A stretch of 53,739 bases of DNA from Salinivirgaceae bacterium (GTDB lineage: Bacteria > Bacteroidota > Bacteroidia > Bacteroidales > SZUA-534): contig JAFZWI010000021.1 of assembly GCA_017617355.1 (NCBI GenBank), positions 1-53,739 of the forward strand, read 5' to 3'. Below, piece by piece: positions 36,870-46,133 of the stretch (position 1 is the stretch's first letter; each line of letters begins with the position of its first letter). Made by a program: the position numbers and the translations under genes. The notes beneath the pieces are model-generated. The model did not search any database, had not been told where the DNA came from, and saw nothing but the letters and a program-made list of their open reading frames with translations.

Positions 36870-37826
36870 ATGAGAAAAATACTATTACTGACACTTTGTG
36901 CGTTTTTAACGCAACTATCTGTGGCACAGAGACAAACGCGAGCACAATACATCGATAAATACAGCAAGATTGCTGTCCGCGAGATGCAGCGTGTGGGCAT
37001 TCCAGCAAGCATAACCTTGGCGCAGGGCATTCTGGAGTCGGGTGACGGCAATAGTACTCTGGCGCGAAAGGCCAACAACCATTTCGGCATCAAGTGCCAC
37101 AAAGATTGGAAAGGCGAGTCGATGTACCGCGACGATGACCGTCCCAACGAGTGCTTCCGCTCGTATAAAGATGCTAATCAATCGTTTGTCGACCATTCGG
37201 AATTCCTTTGCACACACAAACGTTATGCATTTCTTTTCGAATATGGCACCACTGATTACAAAAAGTGGGCAAAAGGCTTGAAACAAGCTGGTTACGCTAC
37301 CAGTCCAACTTATGCCGACCGCCTGATTCAGATTATCGAACAGAACAACCTGCAACGTTTCGACAAGGCAGTGAAGCCCGAATCGACACCTGAGGAGCGA
37401 ACGGAGATAGCCGAACAAACCAACAACTTCATCGAGGTTGATGTTAATGATATGGAGGTTTCGCCGTTCGGCAACATCAAAACAAACAACGGTGTTGATT
37501 ATGTCGAGGTGCTTCCGGGCGACAACATTGAGTCGATTGCAGCGCGTTACGAGTTGGAACCGTGGCAGTTGCGAATGTTTAACGATTTTGATTCAAAATC
37601 AGTCAAACTGAAAACAGGTCAGCGTTTGTATATCAGCCGCAAACAATCGAAAGCCGAGAAGCAATACAAGACTCACACAGTGAAGAAAGGCGAGACAATG
37701 CACGACATATCGCAGCAGTACGCTATCAGATTAAAAGCTCTATACAAGCTTAACCTAATGGAGGAGGGAACTCAGCCGAATGAGGGCGACACCATTCAAT
37801 TGCGGAAGAAGGTGAAGAAGAAATAA
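36870..37826 (+). CDS. Secreted GH73 beta-N-acetylglucosaminidase with two LysM domains
   Basis: A signal peptide (about 1-19) precedes a GH73/FlgJ-type glucosaminidase domain (about 25-165) with the catalytic Glu in TLAQGILESGDGNSTLA and the conserved HFGIKCHKDWKG and YADRLIQII segments. Two C-terminal LysM domains (about 208-252 and 266-315; EVLPGDNIESIAARYEL and HTVKKGETMHDISQQYAI) bind peptidoglycan glycan chains. The enzyme cuts GlcNAc-beta-1,4-MurNAc bonds in the cell wall. It follows trkA by 44 nt. Confidence 0.93.
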   Translation: MRKILLLTLCAFLTQLSVAQRQTRAQYIDKYSKIAVREMQRVGIPASITLAQGILESGDGNSTLARKANNHFGIKCHKDWKGESMYRDDDRPNECFRSYKDANQSFVDHSEFLCTHKRYAFLFEYGTTDYKKWAKGLKQAGYATSPTYADRLIQIIEQNNLQRFDKAVKPESTPEERTEIAEQTNNFIEVDVNDMEVSPFGNIKTNNGVDYVEVLPGDNIESIAARYELEPWQLRMFNDFDSKSVKLKTGQRLYISRKQSKAEKQYKTHTVKKGETMHDISQQYAIRLKALYKLNLMEEGTQPNEGDTIQLRKKVKKK

Positions 37827-37854
37827 TTGTATTTTATTGTAAAATAGAAGAATT

Positions 37855-38286
37855 ATGAAAGCACGGAACTTGTTTTGTGTGGTTTTATTTCTCGGTTTGC
37901 TTTCGTGTGAAAAGCATGAAGGAAATTCATCAAATTCCGAATCAGCCATTGAAATCGCAGGAGATTGGAAAATAGTAAGTATTTCAGGTGGAATAACAGG
38001 CCATGCAATTGTCTCAAGTTATTTTAAATACTTAAGTATCAGGCCTAACGGTGAGTTCCTCTTTTCAAATGATACAGCCATACTTGCAATTGGTAATATT
38101 AAAACCGAAACCGATTCGCGTAACGATGTATGGTATTATTTTGATGTGGATAGCACAAAATATTTGCCTATAGTGCCATTGCCAACACATTTCCCTAAAA
38201 CGGTCTTGCAAATTGATTCTGAAAATTTGGTTTTGGCCGACCCTTGCTGCGATTTATACTCATATATATTCGTTAAAAAGGAGTGA
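37855..38286 (+). CDS. Hypothetical lipoprotein, lipocalin-like
   Basis: The 143-residue protein has a lipoprotein signal with lipobox LLSC (Cys at about 20) and a short Ser/Asn/Glu-rich linker. The rest is rich in beta strands and contains IAGDWKIVSISG and YLSIRPNGEFLF, a pattern seen in lipocalin-like Bacteroidota lipoproteins. Function is unknown. It follows the GH73 gene by 28 nt on the same strand. Confidence 0.75.
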   Translation: MKARNLFCVVLFLGLLSCEKHEGNSSNSESAIEIAGDWKIVSISGGITGHAIVSSYFKYLSIRPNGEFLFSNDTAILAIGNIKTETDSRNDVWYYFDVDSTKYLPIVPLPTHFPKTVLQIDSENLVLADPCCDLYSYIFVKKE

Positions 38287-38365
38287 TTGTATGTTGAAGC
38301 AATGTGTCGTCAGTGCGAAAAATCTATGCAAAACCATTCAATCTGTGTAATCCGCATACTAAATC

Positions 38366-39346
38366 CTAATTCCTAAATTCTAATTCAACGCCTTCAGTCT
38401 TAAACCCTCGCAGGAAATCCGCCACAGGCATACGTTTCTTGCCGGCAAGCTGTACTTCGCCGAGAGTGATTGTGCCGCCTTCGACATACACCTTAATATA
38501 ACTTTTTCCGTCGGTGCTAACCTTTCCAAACGGTTGGTTGTGAGAGTATTGCTCAAACTTGCCGCAGAAGATTTTTATTGGCAGTGGTTCTTCGTTGTCG
38601 CGTTGCAGATTGCTGAAAGCGGCAGGATAGGGGCTCAAACCGCGGATTTGGTTGATTATTGTTTGTGGCTCGGCGTTCCAATCAATGCGGCAGTCGTCTT
38701 TGAAAATCTTTGGCGCGCCTTTCAGGATGCCGTCGGCGGGCATTAAGTCGCTTTGTGGCGTGCCTTTGGTGTTGCCAGCGCAAATCTGTTCTACGGTTTT
38801 GATAAGCAATCCTGCGCCAATTATCATCAGGCGGTCGTGGAGAGTGCCGGCGTTGTCATTGGCGGTGATTGGTGTGCGCTCAAATTGCAAGATGTCACCA
38901 GTGTCAATCTCGTGTTTCAGCAAGAAGGTGGTGACGCCCGATTCGGTTTCGCCGTTCATAATGGCACGGTTTATGGGCGCAGCGCCTCGATAGTTTGGCA
39001 GGAGTGAGGCGTGGACGTTGATTGAGCCCAGCGGCGGCATCGACCAAACACTTTCGGGCAGCATTCGGAACGCCACAATCACCTGCAAGTCGGCTTTCCA
39101 ACTGCGCAGAGTGTCTTGAAAATCAGCGTCTTTTAACTTCTCGGGTTGCAGCACGGGCAGACCTTTGCTCACGGCGAATTGCTTCACGGCACTTTCGCTC
39201 AACTTCTGTCCGCGACCGGCCGGCTTGTCGGGTGTGGTTACCACGCCCACAACATTGTATCCGTTATCAATCAGCGCTTTAAGGCTCTCAACCGCAAAGT
39301 CGGGTGTGCCCATAAAAACTATTCTCAACGACTCTTTGCTATACAT
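38366..39346 (-). CDS. fmt: Methionyl-tRNA formyltransferase
   Basis: The 326-residue cytosolic enzyme formylates initiator Met-tRNA using 10-formyl-tetrahydrofolate. Family signatures are visible: RIVFMGTPDFAVESL at the N-terminus, the active-site segment SINVHASLLPNYRGAAPINRAI with its Asn and His, HEIDTGDIL with the catalytic Asp, and a C-terminal domain for tRNA acceptor-stem binding (IRGLSPYPAAF, GTITLGEVQLAGKKRMPVADFLRG). Length is normal. Confidence 0.97.
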   Translation of the reverse strand: MYSKESLRIVFMGTPDFAVESLKALIDNGYNVVGVVTTPDKPAGRGQKLSESAVKQFAVSKGLPVLQPEKLKDADFQDTLRSWKADLQVIVAFRMLPESVWSMPPLGSINVHASLLPNYRGAAPINRAIMNGETESGVTTFLLKHEIDTGDILQFERTPITANDNAGTLHDRLMIIGAGLLIKTVEQICAGNTKGTPQSDLMPADGILKGAPKIFKDDCRIDWNAEPQTIINQIRGLSPYPAAFSNLQRDNEEPLPIKIFCGKFEQYSHNQPFGKVSTDGKSYIKVYVEGGTITLGEVQLAGKKRMPVADFLRGFKTEGVELEFRN

Positions 39347-39422
39347 ATTGTTAATTGATTAATTGACTGATAGATTAATTGAAGGATTGAATAAAATCGT
39401 GTATTCCATAGTTAAATCTAAC

Positions 39423-39456
39423 AAAAAAGGCCGCACACGGCAGCCTTCATTGTTTG
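39423..39456 (-). terminator. Terminator after the GH16-like gene
   Basis: On the minus strand GAAGGCTGCCGTGTGCGGCC forms a GC-rich hairpin followed by TTTTTTG. It lies 14 nt after the stop of the GH16-like gene. Confidence 0.75.
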
Positions 39457-39469
39457 TATCTTTTTGATT

Positions 39470-40909
39470 TTATGCTTTTTCGTAGCAGCGAACCCAATCA
39501 ACTTGCATTGCAGCAGGCAGATTGTCAGCGTCTTTGTTCAAACCGGCCGAAAGCATTATGAATAATGGTTCGTTGATGTTGTTTGTTGCTGAAGCAACCT
39601 CATAACCATTTATTTTCCAGCTGATTTTGTCAGACGACCAATCGACGGTATAGATGAAGAAGTCTTTAGCCAAACCCGAACCGCCGAATTTGTTGCCTGC
39701 GGCGGCACCCTTGTTGTAGGCTGACAATTGCATCTGACCTTTTTTGATGTTGTATTTGAAAATGTCAATCTCAGGTTCCTTATTTTCGCCTTTCAGCCAG
39801 AATGCTTGATAAACAGGTGCTTCGGCGTTTATTTTTATTTTGGCTTCGAATCGGCCGTATTGCTGGCGGAAGCTGTTAGCGGTGCTCAGCAAGCCCGAAG
39901 TGTAGTCAAAATCTTGTGTGAAGAAACCGTGTTTTGCGTCCCATACCTTGCCTGTGGCTTTCTCTTTTTTGGTAACGATGCTCAAAACCGAATTTTTAAT
40001 GTCAACGTTCTTGTTGTCAGTGTAATACTGTTTGTCGCCTGCCAGCACGTAGCGGTCGTTCAGCATCATCTTGCCCCAGAAGAATGAGTTCATCCACTTC
40101 TGCTCGTCAACTTTTGTCTCGTCAAAATTGTCCTCAAAAGTCAGTTTCCAGGCCTTCAATTCGTCGAATTTGTTCGAGTTGACGGTGGCTTGATACCATT
40201 TTATCTCTTCCGAATTCTGCATCTCGATGAACTGCTGCTCGCGTTTAGCCTCATCAGTCTTGCTAAAGCGGTCTTTGTCAAGAAGATAGGCTTTCTGGCT
40301 TTTGAACTCCTCAGAGTTGACGTATGCTTTAAGTTCTTCGTAATCAGCAATCAACGATGAGTTGCTGGTTTCGACATACATTTTGTAGGCCGATTTTTTC
40401 TGGTATTTTGTCCAGAATTTTATTTCCGAATTCTTTGTCAGCGATTTATATTCTTGCTGCAAGCTCTTGCATTCGGCCATTTTCTCCGGATTCGATTTGT
40501 CTGATTTTGCCTGTTGGAAATCGGCGCTGTTGACGGTCTCTGCCAATTCCTTCATACGTTTCAGTGCGTCGGAGTTAGCGGCAGATTCAAATCGTTTTAA
40601 ATCAGCCGACTGGCTTACGCTGAAATAGTTTTTCACGCGTTTGTCCTTCTCAAGCGCAATGTATTGCTGTTCCTTCTTGTAATATTCAGAATCAGCGTAT
40701 TTGAGCGAGGTGACATCGCTTTTTATTTTCTTGAATTCAGCCGAATCGACGTATTCTTGCAACTTGTTGAAGGTTTTCAGCGTGTCTGATTTCTTAAAAT
40801 CCTCCAACCTATTGTATTCATCGATAAGCTGTTTGCGGTCGTTTTCTATTTTTTCTGTTTTTGGCAGCAGGCCAAATGCTAAACGCAGTGCGAAACTGAA
40901 ATTTGCCAT
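39470..40909 (-). CDS. GH16-like lectin or pseudo-enzyme with N-terminal helical repeats
   Basis: The 479-residue protein has no signal peptide. Residues 1-270 are charged and helical, with at least three degenerate repeats of about 60 residues (EQQYIALEKDKRVKNYF, KSLTKNSEIKFWTKYQ, EQQFIEMQNSEEIKWYQ; then YVDSAEFKK, TVNSADFQQ, YVNSEEFKS). Residues 275-479 form a GH16 laminarinase-type jelly roll (FEDNFDETKVDEQKW, YGRFEAKIKI, VDWSSDKISWKING). The active-site motif reads EIDIFK instead of ExDxxE, so the acid/base Glu is replaced by Lys. I infer glycan binding rather than hydrolysis, and possibly a cytosolic location or non-classical export. Confidence 0.85.
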   Translation of the reverse strand: MANFSFALRLAFGLLPKTEKIENDRKQLIDEYNRLEDFKKSDTLKTFNKLQEYVDSAEFKKIKSDVTSLKYADSEYYKKEQQYIALEKDKRVKNYFSVSQSADLKRFESAANSDALKRMKELAETVNSADFQQAKSDKSNPEKMAECKSLQQEYKSLTKNSEIKFWTKYQKKSAYKMYVETSNSSLIADYEELKAYVNSEEFKSQKAYLLDKDRFSKTDEAKREQQFIEMQNSEEIKWYQATVNSNKFDELKAWKLTFEDNFDETKVDEQKWMNSFFWGKMMLNDRYVLAGDKQYYTDNKNVDIKNSVLSIVTKKEKATGKVWDAKHGFFTQDFDYTSGLLSTANSFRQQYGRFEAKIKINAEAPVYQAFWLKGENKEPEIDIFKYNIKKGQMQLSAYNKGAAAGNKFGGSGLAKDFFIYTVDWSSDKISWKINGYEVASATNNINEPLFIMLSAGLNKDADNLPAAMQVDWVRCYEKA

Positions 40910-40996
40910 GTTTTATCGTGTTTTTTATGTGTGCAAATATAAAATAAGTTGAACAAGTTGACTCAAAACTTAAAACTTAAATACTTATAACATCAT

Positions 40997-42211
40997 TTAC
41001 ATCGCCTTAGGCATCGTAAACAAGAACGTGCTTCCGCTGTCTTTAGTGCTTGTGGCCCAGATTTTTCCGTTGTTTTTCTCGACAAATTCCTTGCATAGAA
41101 TCAGTCCGAGTCCGGTGCCTTCCAACTCGTTGTTTTCGTTATGGCTCAGGCTGCGGCTGTCGATGCGGAACACTTTGGCCAGCTGTTCCTCGTCCATTCC
41201 GGGGCCTTGGTCGGCAATGCTGACCTCCACCATATCGTCTTCAATCTCGCGCGCCTTGATACAGATAGAGCCGTTTCGCGGACTGAATTTCAGTGCGTTC
41301 GACACAATGTTGCGAATCACAAACGTGGTCATATCCTGGTCGGCGTAGATGTCGAGATATGGGTCGGCTTCAATGTCGATGTTTATGTTTTTCTCTTTGA
41401 TGACGCCGGCCTGTTGCTCTACAACGCTGTTTATGACGCTGTTAAGGTTGACGCTCTTGAAGTTGATTTTTATCTGTCCGGTCTGCGAGCGTGCCCATTG
41501 CAGCAGGTTCTCGAGCAAACCGAAAATCTTGTGTGAGTAGAAGTTTATCTGTTTGATGTACTCGTGGTCTTTGTGCGGATTCGATTGGTATATCCCGCTC
41601 AGCATCAAGTCGGTAATGTTGATGATAGCCGAGAATGGGTTCTTCAGGTCATGCGAGATAATTGTGAAGAACTTGTCTTTGGCGGCGTTTTTCTGTTCCA
41701 GTTCGTTTTTCTGTTTCTCCAGATTGCGTTTTTCAACAACAAGCTTCTCCTGTTCTTTTTGTATCTCGTTGGCCTTCTGAGTCATAGCCTCCTCGCGATT
41801 GTTGAAGTTGCGCAGGCGGCCCAGCAGCGAAATCATCATTTTCTCCCACAAGTCGGGGCGTTGTGCCACCACTTGGCTGAACCTTTCACGTGTCAGAATT
41901 AGGAATGTAGAGCCGTGCAGGGTTGTCACGCTGGTTGAGCGCGGCGACTCGTCGATGAGCGCGTATTCGCCGAAATACTGATGACTGTTCAGCACGGCGA
42001 AGGTGTGTTCGTTATTGTGGATTTTCACGCTTCCGTCAACAATTATGTACATCGACTTGCCTGGCGACCCTTTGACAAACAATAGCTCATCTTTCTTATA
42101 ATGAACCTCTTTCATGTTGCTTGCCAGTGCCGTGAGCGCATCCTCGTCGAAATCGCGGAACAATTCAACCTGGCGGAGCAACATAATCGATTTCTGAATA
42201 TCATCTTGCAT
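40997..42211 (-). CDS. Soluble histidine kinase with N-terminal cyclic-nucleotide-binding domain
   Basis: The protein of about 404 residues has a cNMP-binding domain (about 15-130; GSPGKSMYIIVDGSVKI, FGEYALIDESPRSTSV holding the Glu and Arg of the phosphate-binding cassette), a coiled coil (about 145-185), a HisKA domain with FFTIISHDLKNPFSAI, and an ATPase domain (NALKFS, DQGPGM, EGTGLGLILCKEFV). No TM helix is seen. It should autophosphorylate in response to a cyclic nucleotide or a related ligand. GTG 42217 would add two residues; I use ATG 42211. No response regulator is adjacent. Confidence 0.92.
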   Translation of the reverse strand: MQDDIQKSIMLLRQVELFRDFDEDALTALASNMKEVHYKKDELLFVKGSPGKSMYIIVDGSVKIHNNEHTFAVLNSHQYFGEYALIDESPRSTSVTTLHGSTFLILTRERFSQVVAQRPDLWEKMMISLLGRLRNFNNREEAMTQKANEIQKEQEKLVVEKRNLEKQKNELEQKNAAKDKFFTIISHDLKNPFSAIINITDLMLSGIYQSNPHKDHEYIKQINFYSHKIFGLLENLLQWARSQTGQIKINFKSVNLNSVINSVVEQQAGVIKEKNINIDIEADPYLDIYADQDMTTFVIRNIVSNALKFSPRNGSICIKAREIEDDMVEVSIADQGPGMDEEQLAKVFRIDSRSLSHNENNELEGTGLGLILCKEFVEKNNGKIWATSTKDSGSTFLFTMPKAM

Positions 42212-42368
42212 AAACACGTGTTTTTACATCTCCTAAAAATAAAGAAACTTAGGTAGAAACTTCAAAAAAAAGAGATTTTATTTGATAATATTCCGATAAA
42301 TGCAGAAAAACGGAACTTTTCCGCTTGTGTCTTGCATTTTTTTGTAGATTTAGTAAAATTTTGAAGAT

Positions 42369-44405
42369 ATGAAAGTGCCAAAAATTGTTAAGGACGACCC
42401 TTGGTTGAATCCTTACCGACAAGTAATTACAGACAGAATGCAGCACTGCATCGATGTTGAGGCCCACCTGACGGGTGGCGGCAAGCAGTCGCTTTACGAT
42501 TTTGCCAACGGTTATATGTATTACGGTACTTTTTGCGATGGACAAACAACAACTATCCGCGAATGGTTGCCCAATGCGATGCGGGTTACGCTTATTGGCG
42601 ACATAAACGGTTGGCAGGAGAGTGCCGATTTCGATTTCAAACCGCTCAACGGTGGCAACTGGGAGTTGAAATTGCCGGCAGCGCAGTTCGGACATGGCTC
42701 TATTTTCCGACTGAAGGTTTTCTGGAACGGTGGTGAGGGTGAGCGCATTCCGGCTTGGTCACGAAGGGTGGTTCAGGATTCAAAAACTAATATCTTCAGC
42801 GCACAGGTGTGGTGTCCGCAGCAGCCTTATGAGTGGAAATGCACTGAGCGTCCGAAAGCCGACGAGCCATTCATCTATGAGGTGCACGTGGGCATGGCAG
42901 GCGAGAAGGAGGCCGTAAGCACATTCAACGATTTTCGCCGCAATGTGCTGCCGCGCGTCATAAAACTTGGCTACAACACCATTCAGATGATGGCCATTCA
43001 GGAGCATCCATACTATGGCTCGTTCGGTTATCACGTTTCGAGTTTCTTTGCTGTTTCGTCGCGGTTTGGCACGCCCGACGACCTCAAAGCCCTTATCGAC
43101 GAATGTCATCAGAATGGTATCCGCGTGGTTATGGATTTGGTTCATTCTCATGCGGTTAAGAACGAAAACGAAGGTCTCGGCCTTTACGACGGAACGCGCT
43201 ATCAGTTCTTCCACAGCGGCGACCGTGGCGTGCATCCGGCGTGGGATTCGTACTGTTTCAACTACGGGAAAGATGAGGTTATCCATTTCTTGTTGTCGAA
43301 CATAAAATACTGGCTCGAGGAGTTCCATTTCGACGGTTTCCGCTTCGATGGTGTTACCAGCATGATTTATCTGAACCATGGTTTGGGTGAGGATTTTACA
43401 TCGTATGAGCTTTATTTCAACGGTACGCAAGACGAGGACGCCATTGTCTATCTGATGCTTGCCAACAAGCTGATAAAGCAGGTCAATCCTGAATCAATAT
43501 CGATTGCTGAGGAGATGAGTGGTTATCCTGGTTTGGCGATGCCATTGGCCGATGGCGGTGTCGGTTTCGACTACCGTCTGGCGATGGGAATCCCCGATAT
43601 GTGGATTAAAGTGCTGAAAGAGAGCCCGAACGATGAGTCGTGGGATTTGGGACACATCTACCACGAACTGACCTCGAAACGCGCCGACGAGCGGACAATC
43701 TCGTATGCCGAGTCGCACGACCAGGCACTTGTGGGCGATAAGACCATAGCTTTCTGGTTGATGGACAAGGAGATGTATTTCAGCATGCTTGTCACTACGC
43801 AGAACCTTCAGATTGACCGAGGCATAGCCTTGCATAAGATGATAAGATTGCTGACAATGGCTACTGCCGGCGGCGGCTATCTGAATTTTATGGGTAACGA
43901 GTTCGGGCATCCTGAATGGATTGATTTTCCGCGCGAGGGCAACAACTGGTCGTACAAATATGCAATGCGCCAATGGAGCCTTGCCGACCGCGATGACTTG
44001 AAATACAAATACTTGGATGCTTTCGATGTTGCTATTGTGCATCTTCTTCGCGAGCGTCATTTGCTCAAGATTTTCCCGTTCTACGCGCAGTTGGTGAGCC
44101 AGGAGAATATGGTTCTGTCGTTCTCGCGTGGCGATTTGCTGTTTGTCTTCAATTTTCATCCGACACGCAGCTACACCGATTTCGAGATACCTGTTGTCGA
44201 GGGCAAATACAAGATATTGCTCAGCACCGACGAGCTGCAGTTTGGCGGTTTCGGCCGCATCGACGAGGCTATGTCGTATCCGACGTCGGTTGCCAGCGTT
44301 GACGATAAATCGACTATAAAGCTCTATATACCAGCGCGTTCGGCAATCGTCTTGCAACGGCAGTTCATACCAAATGTTTATCAGCGGTTGCTGGGAAGAA
44401 AGTAA
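42369..44405 (+). CDS. glgB: 1,4-alpha-glucan branching enzyme, eukaryote-like type
   Basis: The 678-residue cytosolic GH13 enzyme cuts alpha-1,4 chains and rejoins them as alpha-1,6 branches in glycogen. An N-terminal CBM48 module (about 25-135; TTIREWLPNAMRVTLIGDINGW) precedes the barrel with conserved VVMDLVHSH, nucleophile Asp in FRFDGVTSM, acid/base Glu in SIAEEMSG and the transition-state Asp in YAESHDQAL. MGNEFGHPEWIDFPR and the start PWLNPYRQVITDR resemble eukaryotic GBE1 enzymes. The GH13 amylase gene follows 24 nt downstream. Confidence 0.93.
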   Translation: MKVPKIVKDDPWLNPYRQVITDRMQHCIDVEAHLTGGGKQSLYDFANGYMYYGTFCDGQTTTIREWLPNAMRVTLIGDINGWQESADFDFKPLNGGNWELKLPAAQFGHGSIFRLKVFWNGGEGERIPAWSRRVVQDSKTNIFSAQVWCPQQPYEWKCTERPKADEPFIYEVHVGMAGEKEAVSTFNDFRRNVLPRVIKLGYNTIQMMAIQEHPYYGSFGYHVSSFFAVSSRFGTPDDLKALIDECHQNGIRVVMDLVHSHAVKNENEGLGLYDGTRYQFFHSGDRGVHPAWDSYCFNYGKDEVIHFLLSNIKYWLEEFHFDGFRFDGVTSMIYLNHGLGEDFTSYELYFNGTQDEDAIVYLMLANKLIKQVNPESISIAEEMSGYPGLAMPLADGGVGFDYRLAMGIPDMWIKVLKESPNDESWDLGHIYHELTSKRADERTISYAESHDQALVGDKTIAFWLMDKEMYFSMLVTTQNLQIDRGIALHKMIRLLTMATAGGGYLNFMGNEFGHPEWIDFPREGNNWSYKYAMRQWSLADRDDLKYKYLDAFDVAIVHLLRERHLLKIFPFYAQLVSQENMVLSFSRGDLLFVFNFHPTRSYTDFEIPVVEGKYKILLSTDELQFGGFGRIDEAMSYPTSVASVDDKSTIKLYIPARSAIVLQRQFIPNVYQRLLGRK

Positions 44406-44429
44406 GGAATGTAACTTATAACTTCAGCT

Positions 44430-46121
44430 ATGTCACTAATATCAATATATCAGGTTTTGCCGCGGTTGTTCGGGAACAAGAACACTAATCCGGTTTTGAA
44501 CGGCTCGCGCGAGGAGAACGGGGTGGGGAAGATGAACGATTTTACTCCGCACATTCTCAAGCAGATAAAGTCAATGGGATTTACCCACATCTGGTACACG
44601 GGGCTTATTGAGCACGCCCGTTGCACAGCCGACGACAAATTCGGCATACCTGGTGGCAATCCGCGCATAGTCAAGGGCCGCGCCGGTTCGCCCTACGCCA
44701 TAACCGATTATTATGACATCGACCCCGATTTGGCGGTTTCGGTGCCTAACCGTATGCAGGAATTTGCTGATTTAGTGAAACGTACACATGCCGCAGGTCT
44801 GAAATTTATCATTGATTTTGTGCCAAACCATGTGGCGCGCCAATATCATTCCGATGTGAAGCCGGAGGCTGATTTCGGCCTGCACGATTGTCAGGAGTGG
44901 CATTTCTCTCCGCTCAACGACTTCTACTACACAGGCGAACTGTTGCATTTGCCTTTCGGCTCGGGTACCAATATCGAATTGCAGACTACTTACGAGGAAA
45001 ATCCAGCTAAAGCTACTGGCAACGACCAGTTCTCGGCATGGCCTTCGATTAACGATTGGTACGAAACCGTGAAGCTCAATTATGGTGTCGATTATAAGAA
45101 CAACCAGCACAAACAGTTTGCGCCGATGCCCGTTTTGTGGCCGAAAATGGTTGATATTCTGCTTTATTGGGCGCAGAAAGGCGTAGATGCCTTCCGTTGC
45201 GATATGGCCGAAATGGTGCCGGTTGAGTTCTGGCGTTTCGCAATAGCCAAAGTTAAATCTCAATATCCTGACATTCAGTTTATTGCTGAGGTTTATAATC
45301 CGAATATGTATCGCGATTATATCTTTACGGGCGGATTTGATTATCTCTACGACAAGGTTGGCCTTTACGACACGTTGCGAGGAATAACTTGCTGGGGCGC
45401 GCCAGCCTACGACATCACCCAGACTTGGAAAAATCTTGAAGGTATCAACAATAAGATGCTCCGTTTTTTGGAGAACCACGATGAGCAGCGTATCGCCTCG
45501 CGTTTCTTTGCGGGTTGCGCCGAAAAAGCCATTCCGGCAATGCTAGTCACAGCTACAATCAACCAAGGTGCGCTGATGCTCTATTTCGGGCAGGAGGAGG
45601 GCGAACCGGCCAATGGAGAATCGGGCTTCAGCGGCGACGACGGACGTACCACAATCTTCGATTATTACAACGTTCCGGCTTTTCAACGCTGGTATAACGG
45701 CGGGAAGGCCGATGGTGCCTTGCTTAGCGACAGCGAGCGCCGGCTGCGCGATACATATGTCTCAATTTTGCGAATGGCGACAGCCGAAAAATGCTTCACC
45801 GACGGCGCCTTCTACGATTTGATGTGGGCCAACAGCAATGTCGACAGTTCAAAGATTTACGCTTATCTGCGTCATGCTGAGGGCGAAGCGATGCTTGTGG
45901 TTGTCAATTTTGATGCTTGCAGTGACCGCGATTTCAATATTCATATTCCGAATCATGCCTGGCAGACAATGGGCTTCAACACTATGGGCGAAGTTTCGGT
46001 TACTGCTGTTTTTGGCGGTAGCCTGAGTATCCGGCAATCGGCACAAAGCATCGACGAAACAGGATTGTTCGTGCAAATGCCACCAATGAGCGGCGTGGTG
46101 TATAAAATAAAGGAAGTCTGA
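44430..46121 (+). CDS. Alpha-amylase-family GH13 glycosidase
   Basis: The 563-residue protein has no signal peptide and should act on intracellular alpha-glucans. The four GH13 regions are visible: IIDFVPNHVAR, nucleophile Asp in DAFRCDMAEMV, acid/base Glu in FIAEVYNP and FLENHDEQR. A C-terminal beta domain (about 480-563) follows. It lies next to glgB, so glycogen breakdown or maltooligosaccharide processing is likely. The exact bond specificity is not evident. Confidence 0.9.
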   Translation: MSLISIYQVLPRLFGNKNTNPVLNGSREENGVGKMNDFTPHILKQIKSMGFTHIWYTGLIEHARCTADDKFGIPGGNPRIVKGRAGSPYAITDYYDIDPDLAVSVPNRMQEFADLVKRTHAAGLKFIIDFVPNHVARQYHSDVKPEADFGLHDCQEWHFSPLNDFYYTGELLHLPFGSGTNIELQTTYEENPAKATGNDQFSAWPSINDWYETVKLNYGVDYKNNQHKQFAPMPVLWPKMVDILLYWAQKGVDAFRCDMAEMVPVEFWRFAIAKVKSQYPDIQFIAEVYNPNMYRDYIFTGGFDYLYDKVGLYDTLRGITCWGAPAYDITQTWKNLEGINNKMLRFLENHDEQRIASRFFAGCAEKAIPAMLVTATINQGALMLYFGQEEGEPANGESGFSGDDGRTTIFDYYNVPAFQRWYNGGKADGALLSDSERRLRDTYVSILRMATAEKCFTDGAFYDLMWANSNVDSSKIYAYLRHAEGEAMLVVVNFDACSDRDFNIHIPNHAWQTMGFNTMGEVSVTAVFGGSLSIRQSAQSIDETGLFVQMPPMSGVVYKIKEV

Positions 46122-46133
46122 GCGGAGAGGAAC

